From NCBI GenBank assembly GCA_907163375.1, contig CAJQUW010005267.1:682001-746000 (forward strand): DNA of 64,000 nucleotides, written 5' to 3'. Source of the DNA: Prostheceraeus crozeri. Its lineage: Eukaryota > Platyhelminthes > Polycladida > Euryleptidae. A program made the translations under genes and the position numbers. A model generated the notes under the pieces. That model saw only the letters and a program-made list of their open reading frames with translations, was not told the origin of the DNA and searched no databases. Below are positions 23,692-31,725 of this stretch, piece after piece. Within the stretch, counting starts at the first letter, position 1, and every line of letters begins with the position of its first letter.

Positions 23692-24060
23692 ATGATTAAT
23701 GAGGTGAGTGAAACTCAGAGGACAAAGGCCTATAAAATAGAACACGTACCAGTTTTAAAAAATTATCGTCATCCTACAAACCCTGTAAATTCAAAGAAAG
23801 AAGTTAAATTTCATTACCATCATAAATACATAGAGTTCGTTAAAGACTATAAACTAAAAGACGGTTTAAAACCACATATTAAAAATGGATACTTACCACC
23901 GTGTCTACGAAGTTTCAGAGTATTTTTAGCTTATAATAATTTATGGTGGTTGGTTAAGAAAGAACATTTAACAGCTTACGATCTAGAGACATTAAATGAA
24001 TTAAATATTCCTGTATATCCAACGAAGTTGGCGGAACCGAGGTTCTATGTAAAAACATAA
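23692..24060 (+). CDS. Hypothetical Polinton protein, 122 residues
   Basis: An unrecognised basic, aromatic protein: Lys/His-rich N-terminal half (residues 10-65), then a more hydrophobic second half with an NNLWWLVKKEHL segment near 83-94. The start is preceded by TTTTAAAAATG, the motif shared with other genes of the element. It lies between the small ORF at 23447 and the polymerase frame, on the same strand. A DNA-binding or terminal-protein-like accessory role is conceivable from charge and position, but this is speculation. Confidence 0.45.
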   Translation: MINEVSETQRTKAYKIEHVPVLKNYRHPTNPVNSKKEVKFHYHHKYIEFVKDYKLKDGLKPHIKNGYLPPCLRSFRVFLAYNNLWWLVKKEHLTAYDLETLNELNIPVYPTKLAEPRFYVKT

Positions 24061-24108
24061 ATTTTTTTATTAAAAAGTAAAACATAAATTTTTTATTAAA
24101 AAAAAGTA
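24053..24108 (+). repeat. 27-bp tandem duplication just upstream of the polymerase frame
   Basis: The unit AAAACATAAATTTTTTTATT plus about seven further bases ending AAAAAGT occurs twice in a row directly before the ATG at 24111. The second copy differs by a one-base T loss and extra A residues. The position suggests a duplicated promoter or leader element, which the sequence alone cannot prove. Confidence 0.6.
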
Positions 24109-24110
24109 AA

Positions 24111-25283
24111 ATGGAAGAAGGTAACCTATATTGCAACATATGTAACAAACAGTTACAGACGCCTAGAGGTTATAAATCTCATTTAAAGAGTCGTATGCAT
24201 TTACAGAATGTAGAACGACATGATACAAGTAATATAACGAGAATGAATGAATATATGAACTATCTAAAAACATTACCTACTGATATAGAAGTTAACAGAG
24301 TATTTAATGATTATTCACATTCAGAATATAAAAAAGTTTTTAGTGTAATAGATGAACCTGAAGTAGATGTAAGGTTTTTATTTAATGATGAACATGATGA
24401 GTATGATGAATCTGTAGAAACCGATGAAACTTTTTATGATATTCTATTTAACTTTTATAACATATTTAGAAAATCTTTCAAATGTTATATGAATGTAGAA
24501 GTACGTTACACAAAGACTGCACCTGATGGGAATATTGAAGAAATAGTACAAGGCCATTTCAGTAAAACACAAGAAATTCATAATGTAGAGGATATAGAAC
24601 CTATATTTGAAACAATGATTAATAAATTAAAAGATGCTATAACTGAAGCTCAATTGCGTGAATCTGGTTGGAAGCTTGTTAGAATAGTGTCTAAGAAAAT
24701 AGTAATTGACAAATATAAAAATAATACAGGTGGTAGTTACATACCCCTACCTTTCAGTTCAACACAAATAATTAACATTCAAAATGATGATTCGTATTGT
24801 TTCTTGTGGAGTGTTATAGCACATTTACATCCTGCACATCATGTTAAAGAAAGACTAAGTAATTATAATAAAGAAGAATACATAAATGAATTTGATCTGT
24901 CTGATGGATTAGATGAATTTCCATATGATTATAATAAGCTAACAAAATTTCATAAAAAGAACAAAGATTTAATAGAAGTTAATGTGTTTGAATTAAATGT
25001 GAAGTATATTTCTGTGGGGAATATTACTCCCTTATATACTGGTAATGTTACAATTAATGACACTGTCTATGCAAACGTAAAAGAATTTTACTTAAGTAAC
25101 AAAAGATTATGTCAAACAGAAATACGGTATAATGAACGACATAACTATATGTTTCATAATATTATTTATCAAGGAACTATTATATGTACAGAACAATATG
25201 AAATTAAAAAGACATTAACACCCATAATGGTTAATCATAATAATTATAAAGGACGTCCTGTTACTTCTGGAGACCAACACTAG
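24111..25283 (+). CDS. N-terminal part of Polinton PolB frame (finger plus conserved cysteine domain)
   Basis: Residues 8-30 form a C2H2-like finger (C8, C11, H24, H30). Residues about 150-330 are the domain that precedes the polymerase in many Polinton-type PolB proteins. It includes SGWKLVRIVSKKI, IPLPFSST and, around C230, DSYCFLWSVIAHLHP, where a conserved Cys begins a helix reminiscent of papain-fold nucleophile helices; enzymatic activity is unproven. The frame ends at an in-frame TAG (25281-25283) and stays open in the same frame from 25284, so this and the next entry were presumably one gene of about 1350 residues. The nonsense codon lies in the first partial unit of a coding minisatellite. 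Confidence 0.75.
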   Translation: MEEGNLYCNICNKQLQTPRGYKSHLKSRMHLQNVERHDTSNITRMNEYMNYLKTLPTDIEVNRVFNDYSHSEYKKVFSVIDEPEVDVRFLFNDEHDEYDESVETDETFYDILFNFYNIFRKSFKCYMNVEVRYTKTAPDGNIEEIVQGHFSKTQEIHNVEDIEPIFETMINKLKDAITEAQLRESGWKLVRIVSKKIVIDKYKNNTGGSYIPLPFSSTQIINIQNDDSYCFLWSVIAHLHPAHHVKERLSNYNKEEYINEFDLSDGLDEFPYDYNKLTKFHKKNKDLIEVNVFELNVKYISVGNITPLYTGNVTINDTVYANVKEFYLSNKRLCQTEIRYNERHNYMFHNIIYQGTIICTEQYEIKKTLTPIMVNHNNYKGRPVTSGDQH

Positions 25284-25421
25284 TTACAGATGTTACAACA
25301 ACAGTATCAACACCAGTTACAGATGTTACAACAACAGTATCAACACCAGTTACAGATGTTACAACAACAGTATCAACACCAGTTACAGATGTTACAGCAG
25401 CAATATCAACACCAGTTACAG
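25275..25421 (+). repeat. Coding minisatellite, 33-bp unit, 4 full copies plus a partial one
   Basis: Four near-identical 33-bp units fill 25290-25421, preceded by a 15-bp partial unit. Each unit encodes 11 residues, MLQQQYQHQLQ, giving a Gln-rich spacer between the cysteine domain and the polymerase core. The first three units are identical and the fourth has synonymous changes, suggesting recent slippage. The nonsense codon that interrupts the gene is in the partial unit. Confidence 0.92.
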
Positions 25422-28178
25422 CAGTTAATACAACCGGCACAAGCAAATATACTATATTATCAAGGTCATTACATATTGTGTAAAGATGTTTCTATTTTTA
25501 CAAGAACTTCAGATCATACTAATTTCCCCTGTCTCCAATGTATGACAAGTTTTAGGTCTGAACAAGCATTAAATAATCACTTGGTAAATTGTCAACAAAA
25601 TGAAGCAGTCAGAAATACGTTTCCAAAAGAAGATTATTTAGAATATAATAAATGGTATTACAAAAATAAAGTACCCTTTACAATATATTGTGATTTCGAA
25701 GCATATAATGTTAAAATTACAGACAAATGTAACAATAATTTGTTTGAGCAAAAACCATTATGTTGGGGAATGTACATTCATTCAAATTATCCCAATTTGT
25801 TTCAATCAGAATATTACCAGTACTATGGCGATGATAGTGCTATAAAGTTTGTTAACACAATAGAAGAATTGCAGGGGCGTTTTTCACAATTGCTTAAAAC
25901 AAATAAACCAATGCTTCCATTAACGTCTGAACAATTAGTACAATTTAATAATGAAAAGAATTGTTATTACTGTGGTAAAGAGTTAGACAAAGATAAAGTA
26001 AAGGATCATGATCATCTAAATGGTTTATATAGAGGTGCGGCGCATAATTCTTGTAATCTTAATGCAAATAAATTTAGATATAACTTTGTTCCTTTATATT
26101 TCTACAATGGTTCTAAGTATGATTTCCATCTAATAATAAAAGAGTTATTCTCTTCGAAAACATTACAGCAATTAAGAACAAACATACTATGTAAAACAGA
26201 AGAAGAATACTTCTCTATGCAATTTGGTTGTATTAGAATATTAGATGCATTTAGATTTTTTACTCCTTATTCATTGGAAGCCATGGGTAAAACATTAAAA
26301 CCTGAACAATGTAAAATATTAAACAAATATAACTTGAGTCCTCCTAAAGGCATATTTCCATATGAATATATAACCTGCGGTTCACAGTCGAAGACTGATT
26401 TAACTGGAGACATAAACAGGATAAATGAAATAATGCAAGAACAACAACTTCCACCACGTGACAAATTTAAAACAACATTGAAACAATCAGAACTATCAGA
26501 AGAAGATTATGCAGAAGCACAGAAGAATTGGGCAGAACTCAATTGCATCACTATGTACGATTACACAATGAAGTATCTTCAGATAGATGTGTTAATACTA
26601 GCCGATCTATTTGAAAACTTCCGTGACATGTGTATTGAATATTACGGAATAGATCCATGTTATTGCTATTCTACACCAGGTTTAACATGGTTAGCAGGAC
26701 TTAAACATACTGGTGTTAAACTTAAACATTATAAAGAAAATACATATGATAAATTATTATTTTTTGAATCTGGAATTAGAGGCGGTGTATCATCTGTTTT
26801 AGGTAATAGATATGTTAAATGTTACAATAAGAAAGTGAATCCTGATACTTATGGAATAACGAAACCTTTATCACCAGAGGAGAAAGAAAAGATATTAGAA
26901 ATTTTTCGAACGAAACGAGAAGGAGTAGAACGTGAAAATGCAATTGATGAGTTTATGAGAGAGAACTATTTGTTATATTATGATTTTAATAGTTTATATT
27001 CTTCTTGCATGATACAAGAATTGCCTACAGGTGAGATGGAGTGGTGTGATAAATTAGTTTATGAACGTACTGTTGAAGATGGACATGGATATGTGTATGA
27101 AGTTGACTTAAAGTACCCTGATGAACTAAAAGACACGACAAAGTATTTCCCGTTCTGTCCTGAAAATAAAGTGCCTAATATGGACGATTTTACAGATTAT
27201 CAAAAGTCCATAATACCTAAAAAATACAGACCAACCAAGAAACTCATGTTAACACAAAGTAATAAAGAAAAATATGTTATTGAAGGAAGGATATTAGATT
27301 GGTATTTAGATCATGGAATGTCACTTATTAAGATTCATAGGAAACTAATATATAAGAAATCTAAGTGGTTAAAAAATTATATAGAATTTAATATAGAGAA
27401 ACGTAAAATAGCTAAAAGAAATAAAGATGACTTTGGAAACGTATTCTTTAAATTAATGAATAACGCATTTTATGGTAAAACTTTAGAGAATGTACGTAAC
27501 AGACAGAACATAGAAATAGTTTATAATAAAGATCGTTTCCAAAATTTAACTAGGAAACCAACGTATAAAAGAACTACTAGATTTAGTGATAATCTATGTG
27601 CTGTTCATCTAAGAAGAAGCATTGTGAAACATGATAAGTTTAATTTTATAGGATTCACTATATTAGAACTAGCTAAACTATTTATGTATAATTTTATATA
27701 TGATCATTTAGCACCTGCTTATGGTGAAAACTATAAACTTCATTTCAGCGATACGGATTCCGTTTTCTTAGAATTAACAGTACCATACAATTCATCACTT
27801 GATAAAGAAATAGATAAAATAAAAGATATAATTCATCCTTCTGATTTATGTAAAGTAAAAGATGAACTAGAAGGAAATGAGGAGTACATAACAGAAGCTG
27901 TATTTCTTAAATCTAAATGTTACTGTTATGATACGACAAGAAACAATAAAACCTACAAAACATTAAAAGGTATTTCAAAGGCATCAGTGGCTAACCAGAT
28001 AACATTTCAAGATTATAAGAATGCATTATTTAATAATGAAATAAAAGCAGCATGTAATTATAGACTTAATTCAAAAAACCACAAAATGTATTTAAAGGAG
28101 GAACACAAATTAGCATTAGATCCATTTGATGATAAAAGAAAGATTCTAACTGATGGAATTACTACTTTACCTTTTTAA
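25290..28178 (+). CDS. polB: Protein-primed family B DNA polymerase of the Polinton (core)
   Basis: 962 residues. It replicates the linear element from a terminal protein. Gln-rich repeat 1-44; C2HC-like finger about 80-100. Exonuclease: Exo I D135-x-E137 (YCDFEAYN), Exo II D278 (GSKYDFHLI), Exo III Y429-x3-D433 (YLQIDVL). Between Exo I and Exo II lies a small Cys/His motif C225, C228, HDH 240-242, C255, usual in these polymerases. Polymerase: motif A D565 (YDFNSLYSS), motif B about 720-730 (KLMNNAFYGK), motif C D821-T-D823 (HFSDTDSVF). All catalytic residues are present. Between 433 and 565 lie the protein-priming-type insert regions. It is separated from the N-terminal part by one TAG and has its own ATG inside the repeat, so a shortened product is conceivable. 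It ends 12 bp before the convergent ATPase gene. Confidence 0.95.
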   Translation: MLQQQYQHQLQMLQQQYQHQLQMLQQQYQHQLQMLQQQYQHQLQQLIQPAQANILYYQGHYILCKDVSIFTRTSDHTNFPCLQCMTSFRSEQALNNHLVNCQQNEAVRNTFPKEDYLEYNKWYYKNKVPFTIYCDFEAYNVKITDKCNNNLFEQKPLCWGMYIHSNYPNLFQSEYYQYYGDDSAIKFVNTIEELQGRFSQLLKTNKPMLPLTSEQLVQFNNEKNCYYCGKELDKDKVKDHDHLNGLYRGAAHNSCNLNANKFRYNFVPLYFYNGSKYDFHLIIKELFSSKTLQQLRTNILCKTEEEYFSMQFGCIRILDAFRFFTPYSLEAMGKTLKPEQCKILNKYNLSPPKGIFPYEYITCGSQSKTDLTGDINRINEIMQEQQLPPRDKFKTTLKQSELSEEDYAEAQKNWAELNCITMYDYTMKYLQIDVLILADLFENFRDMCIEYYGIDPCYCYSTPGLTWLAGLKHTGVKLKHYKENTYDKLLFFESGIRGGVSSVLGNRYVKCYNKKVNPDTYGITKPLSPEEKEKILEIFRTKREGVERENAIDEFMRENYLLYYDFNSLYSSCMIQELPTGEMEWCDKLVYERTVEDGHGYVYEVDLKYPDELKDTTKYFPFCPENKVPNMDDFTDYQKSIIPKKYRPTKKLMLTQSNKEKYVIEGRILDWYLDHGMSLIKIHRKLIYKKSKWLKNYIEFNIEKRKIAKRNKDDFGNVFFKLMNNAFYGKTLENVRNRQNIEIVYNKDRFQNLTRKPTYKRTTRFSDNLCAVHLRRSIVKHDKFNFIGFTILELAKLFMYNFIYDHLAPAYGENYKLHFSDTDSVFLELTVPYNSSLDKEIDKIKDIIHPSDLCKVKDELEGNEEYITEAVFLKSKCYCYDTTRNNKTYKTLKGISKASVANQITFQDYKNALFNNEIKAACNYRLNSKNHKMYLKEEHKLALDPFDDKRKILTDGITTLPF

Positions 28179-28190
28179 TTTCTTTAACAT

Positions 28191-28967
28191 CTAGTCAGTG
28201 AACAAATCTTCTATAACTCTATCATGTACTTTTTTATCAATATTGATTGTGATAAAACCATAGTCGTTTGCCCAAGCATTACAGCAAGATTGTTTAAATT
28301 CATCTTTATCTCTTATACATAAGTCTCTTAACAAATCACTTAGGTTTCTTGGATTGATTTCGAAAATCATAAAAATATTAGCATTCTTTCTAATAACACT
28401 TCCATCTAATGAATACATACTTTGTGTCAAATAAAAGACACTACAGTTATTGTGTCGTCCTCTTGTAAAATAATTTCTCTGAACTGCCTGATTTCTATCA
28501 TTAACACAATCATCAAACACGACACAATGTTTTTTCGTTTTATTTAGTTTACTAGGATTTTGCATATTGCCACTATCATCTATTAATTGTATCGTTATGT
28601 GTTTATTTTTATTGGGTTCTACTAGTTGTTTATTTTTCGCTGCTTCTTCACACCAGGAACTTATTTCTTCTTCATACTCCGATTTTTCATATTCTTCAAA
28701 CAGTGAAGCAATTGCTGTTTTTGTAAGATTATTTTCAAAACCATATTTCAAAAATTGATAAATAGGTTGGTCTGCTGTTGTTGTATAAATAATAAGATTG
28801 TTATAATCTAAAAATTTGGGTGTCGTTAGAATTTTGAATAATAGATACGTTTTCCCACAACCTGATCTTCCACAGATAACTGATAAAACTTTATTGGATA
28901 GGTTTGAATGATGATTGAATTTCACTTCCTTGTTTAGTGGATATTTTACAGAAGTGTTTTCACTCAT
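28191..28967 (-). CDS. A32/FtsK-HerA-type genome-packaging ATPase
   Basis: 258 residues, complete. The predicted role is pumping element DNA into capsids. Walker A is GRSGCGKT at residues 33-40 and Walker B is HCVVFDDCV with D152-D153. A downstream sensor-like segment, FYLTQSMYSLDGSVIRKN (about 177-195), matches the 'Q' motif region of Polinton and large-DNA-virus packaging ATPases. Its ATG is preceded by GACTTAAAAAATG, the strongest example of the start motif shared within the element. It converges on polB with 12 bp between stop codons. The next gene on the same strand begins about 810 bp upstream at 29777, with only a 21-bp gap between the genes. No break is seen. Confidence 0.9.
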   Translation of the reverse strand: MSENTSVKYPLNKEVKFNHHSNLSNKVLSVICGRSGCGKTYLLFKILTTPKFLDYNNLIIYTTTADQPIYQFLKYGFENNLTKTAIASLFEEYEKSEYEEEISSWCEEAAKNKQLVEPNKNKHITIQLIDDSGNMQNPSKLNKTKKHCVVFDDCVNDRNQAVQRNYFTRGRHNNCSVFYLTQSMYSLDGSVIRKNANIFMIFEINPRNLSDLLRDLCIRDKDEFKQSCCNAWANDYGFITINIDKKVHDRVIEDLFTD

Positions 28968-28988
28968 TTTTTAAGTCAATATTTTTAA

Positions 28989-29777
28989 TTACACCTCTCG
29001 TAATAATAGGTCTATCATAATCTCTTCGCCGCCAAAATTTATTGCCTTTCCTTTCTCACCTGTTATTCTAATAGTAATTGAATTAATTGTTTTTCGTGTC
29101 ACGGGAAAATATATTAATGATTTTGGGATTACATTTAAACTGTAACCAATCGGAACTGTAAATGCTGGATAACTGAAGATATTATTTGTTAGCTTTCCAT
29201 TAACATAACCACCTTCTATAATATCACATTGAACATTGATTGAATTTATTTCAGTTATTTTAGGTATATTTTCACTGATATGAAAACCTTGTGCATAGAG
29301 TTTCTTTTTAAATCCTAATAGTCTTGATAAAGATTTGTCAATATCAAAATCAACTTGATGATTTTCATCTAAAGTAAGAGAAAATTTATTTACTGCTGGT
29401 TCAACTGCGAAATGTAATTGTTTCTTGTCTTTAAATTGAATGCCTAAATGTCTTTTTATTTCATTGGAAATCGATTCAACTTCATAAGATCCAGGAAGAA
29501 AAGTTAATTCTTTCCAAGTTTTACCTTTGTCATTTGAATATTTAAATCGATCATTTACATCTTTGATAATATTTTGTATAGTGTTAAATGTTGAAAAACT
29601 AGTTAATGCTACTTCATAATGTTTTTCTTGTTCTAAGTGAATAATAGGGTCTAAATTACAAGTATGCGAGGAAGTAGTTGTTATAAATTATAATGACGTA
29701 CTAAATTTTGATGAAGACAAAATCTCGGTTAAATTTTCTAAATGTTTATTAATTTTTTCTAGTTCTGCCGAAGACAT
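28989..29777 (-). pseudogene. Minor capsid (penton-like) protein of the Polinton, one nonsense codon
   Basis: A 262-codon frame (ATG 29777-29775, TAA 28991-28989) is interrupted by one in-frame TAA at codon 30 (29688-29690) and otherwise stays open. Segments EVALTSFSTFNTI, LPGSYEVESI, LLGFKKKLYAQGFHISE and the C-terminal VTRKTINSITIRI then FGGEEIMIDL match, from memory of the family, the Polinton protein identified as the single-jelly-roll minor capsid protein that forms vertices. No in-frame Met lies soon after the stop, so no functional product is expected. The start has the motif TTAAAAATG. It lies between the ATPase and the protein at 29780, all leftward. Confidence 0.7.
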
Positions 29778-29779
29778 TT

Positions 29780-30693
29780 TTAACTAAATAATTTAGATAA
29801 GCTTTTGTAGTCTTTTTCACTAATAATTTTCTTTTCTGATAGTCTTTTTAAGATTGCATGTATTTCGTTAAAACTAGAGTTATGTCCTTCTTTTGTTGCA
29901 GCTAATAAAATCTCTAATCTGTTTATTAATTCTTGCGGATCATCGGGCAGGAAAACCGTTGTCTCTTTTAGACCTGTTCCTGTTTTTGGGTAACTAGTTC
30001 TTGCTGGAGAAGGAGTTCTTGCTGGAGAAGCAGCCATTGGTGTTGAATAACCAGGCGGTGTTGAATAACCAGTTCTTGTTTTACTGGTACTAGACGTTTT
30101 GAATAATAAGCCATTCAAATTTTTATAACGCTTAAGAGTTTTTACAGTTCCAACCTTGTCTAACATAGTTTTGTATTTCAGTAGATCATCAGTATGATAG
30201 TTATCTAAATCCGCTCCTCTTAATAAATCCACGAATTTTCTGTCTAAACTGAAAGCTGTTTTGTCTGGTGTGAAAATTAAACTTTCTTTAGTATTTATAA
30301 ATAATTCTTCACCACCTAAGTAAAATCTAAGAAATGGCTTACCATCTATAAAAATTGTAGAATGTTCAAATAGCATAGATTTCGGTAATTTTTTGTCTAT
30401 GTTTGCTTCTAACAAACCATAATCATCCATGATGGTTTTCTGCACTGGATCAGATATATCAATTCGTTTATCACGAACTGCGAGTTCTTTCTCAAGAATT
30501 TTGAGTGGGGCAATAGTTTTTTCAAAATCAGTTTTCACTTGTTCAGTTAGGTGCATTTTTTCTAACATATCAGATTGAACGCCAGCTTGTAGTATTCGAT
30601 ATTGTCTATGTTTTTTTTCTTCATAATATTTTTCTGTTTTATTAATTCTTCTAGTTGTTTTATTTTTGCCTCATTTGTCTCATTTGTATTCAT
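29780..30693 (-). pseudogene. Conserved Polinton protein, probable N-terminal frameshift
   Basis: The frame 29780-30568 (262 residues) is open, but a coding-like, charged N-terminal extension continues upstream in another frame from an ATG at 30693-30691, with the switch near 30625-30630 in an A-rich run. The junction region keeps RQYRILQAGVQSD, familiar from Polinton-encoded proteins of unknown function that neighbour the capsid genes. Residues about 160-195 are a Ser/Thr/Pro linker with repeats (GYSTPPGYSTP, ASPARTPSPART), and both flanks are helical. The stop is 3 bp from the start of the minor capsid frame. The role is unknown; I infer a structural or assembly protein. Confidence 0.55.
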
Positions 30694-30762
30694 TATTTTA
30701 TAAGATAATATTTGAATTTTGTGGTAGCATAGAGATACAGCAAAAACACTTTACTGAAAAAC

Positions 30763-31383
30763 TTATTTTTGTTCTATGGAGCTTTGTTCTAACGTTTTTA
30801 ATAAAGTTCTTATTTCTTCTAAAAAAGCTGCATTGTCTACTTTGTCTTGAGATTTAACAGGAATTTTAGTTGCTTCTCTAACTATTTGATCAAATTTTTC
30901 AATCTCATCTAACGTAATAACATTGTCATCACACACTCTCTGGAAGAAGTAATGTAGTTTATCATATACTTCTTTCACATGGGCATGTTTCTTACTTAAA
31001 GATTTACGTTTCTTATTTATTAAAGACTTATCTATCATTGTTGCAAGTGACGTTGTAAAAACACCTGTACCTGTTAAAGCTGTAGCAACAACAGGAATTG
31101 TAAGAACGCCAGATGAAATGACAATAGTGAGAGCGCCTAAAGAAATTGTTAAGAATACTCCAACTCCTTGTGTTACATTCTTCACTATAGTCCATCTTTT
31201 TCTTAATTTATTATAATGTTCTAATCTAAGTAATAATTGCGCTTCCTTATCTTTCATGTACCTGACTCTATCTTTGTGTTTTGCTTTATCCATTTCATAT
31301 GATAATGAAGGATATAAGGGGGCTGATGGTTCTTTTGTTTTTGCATCTTCCATTTTTAAATGAATATTTTTATTCATATTCAT
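30763..31383 (-). CDS. Polinton membrane protein with late-domain-like motifs
   Basis: 206 residues, complete. The N-terminal 60 are polar and contain PSAPLYPSL (residues 19-27), which combines a PSAP and a YPxL motif, both known as ESCRT-recruiting late-domain types; whether they act so here is untested. A long Gly/Val/Ile/Thr-rich hydrophobic region follows at about 72-116, enough for one hairpin or two membrane spans. After a basic patch (NKKRKSLSKKH) comes an EF-hand-like helical end (ITLDEIEKFDQIVREA). Proteins of this plan recur in Polintons. It is the last gene before the tandem-repeat edge of the element. I see no frame break. Confidence 0.6.
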   Translation of the reverse strand: MNMNKNIHLKMEDAKTKEPSAPLYPSLSYEMDKAKHKDRVRYMKDKEAQLLLRLEHYNKLRKRWTIVKNVTQGVGVFLTISLGALTIVISSGVLTIPVVATALTGTGVFTTSLATMIDKSLINKKRKSLSKKHAHVKEVYDKLHYFFQRVCDDNVITLDEIEKFDQIVREATKIPVKSQDKVDNAAFLEEIRTLLKTLEQSSIEQK

Positions 31384-31394
31384 TTTTGTTTTTG

Positions 31395-31660
31395 CTAAAT
31401 TTCAGAAGGCCCCTATTTGCATTTTTGATTTGTTAATTTCAGGAGGACCCTATTTTGCATTTGGATTTGTTAAATTTCAAGGGGGTCTAATTTAGCTGTT
31501 TTTTTTATACATTTCAAGAGGACCCTATTTTGCATTTGGATTTGTTAAATTTCAAGAGATACCTATTTTTGCATTTTGGGGCTGATTTTGCAGGTAGGGT
31601 AGTTAATTTTGGGCATTTTGGGGCTGATTTTGCAGGTATGTTAATTTTGGATTTTTTCAA
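31395..31660 (+). repeat. Two tandem repeats at the right edge of the Polinton
   Basis: Five degenerate copies of a 37-38 bp unit with ATTTCAAGAGGACCCTATTT start near 31400, 31437, 31475, 31512 and 31550. They are followed by two copies of a roughly 46-bp unit containing CATTTTGGGGCTGATTTTGC (about 31573 and 31620). Being non-coding, beyond the last gene and next to the LINE, they may be part of the subterminal region of the Polinton. The inverted partner on the left is missing, so this cannot be checked within the window. Confidence 0.7.
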
Positions 31661-31725
31661 ATTATTGGGTGTTTTGGGACGGCCTATATTATATTACTTA
31701 TTTGATTGATATTCCATGAGAAATT

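Larger units (their letters stand above)
21890..31660. mobile_element. Polinton/Maverick remnant, defective, both ends lost or unclear
   Basis: About 9.8 kb of distinctly AT-rich DNA holds a protein-primed family B polymerase, a packaging ATPase and several structural-type genes, the hallmark set of Polintons (self-replicating virus-like DNA elements). Gene order: candidate membrane-active protein (-), fibre-like protein (-), finger and small ORFs (+), PolB (+), ATPase (-), minor capsid-like (-), conserved protein (-), membrane protein (-). A retroviral-type integrase, adenain-like protease and the large major capsid gene are not seen, and the TIRs are not identified. The left side is truncated by copia material and the right side gives way to a LINE. 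Several genes are broken, so the copy is a fossil, although most frames are still open. Confidence 0.88.

Noticed and set aside
25290..25421. Regular 33-bp repeats suggesting a CRISPR array
   Set aside because: Units are directly adjacent with no spacers and are in frame inside a polymerase gene; eukaryotic context.
25261..25446. Minus-strand ORF with repeating Val/Thr units
   Set aside because: Shadow of the 33-bp minisatellite in the PolB frame.
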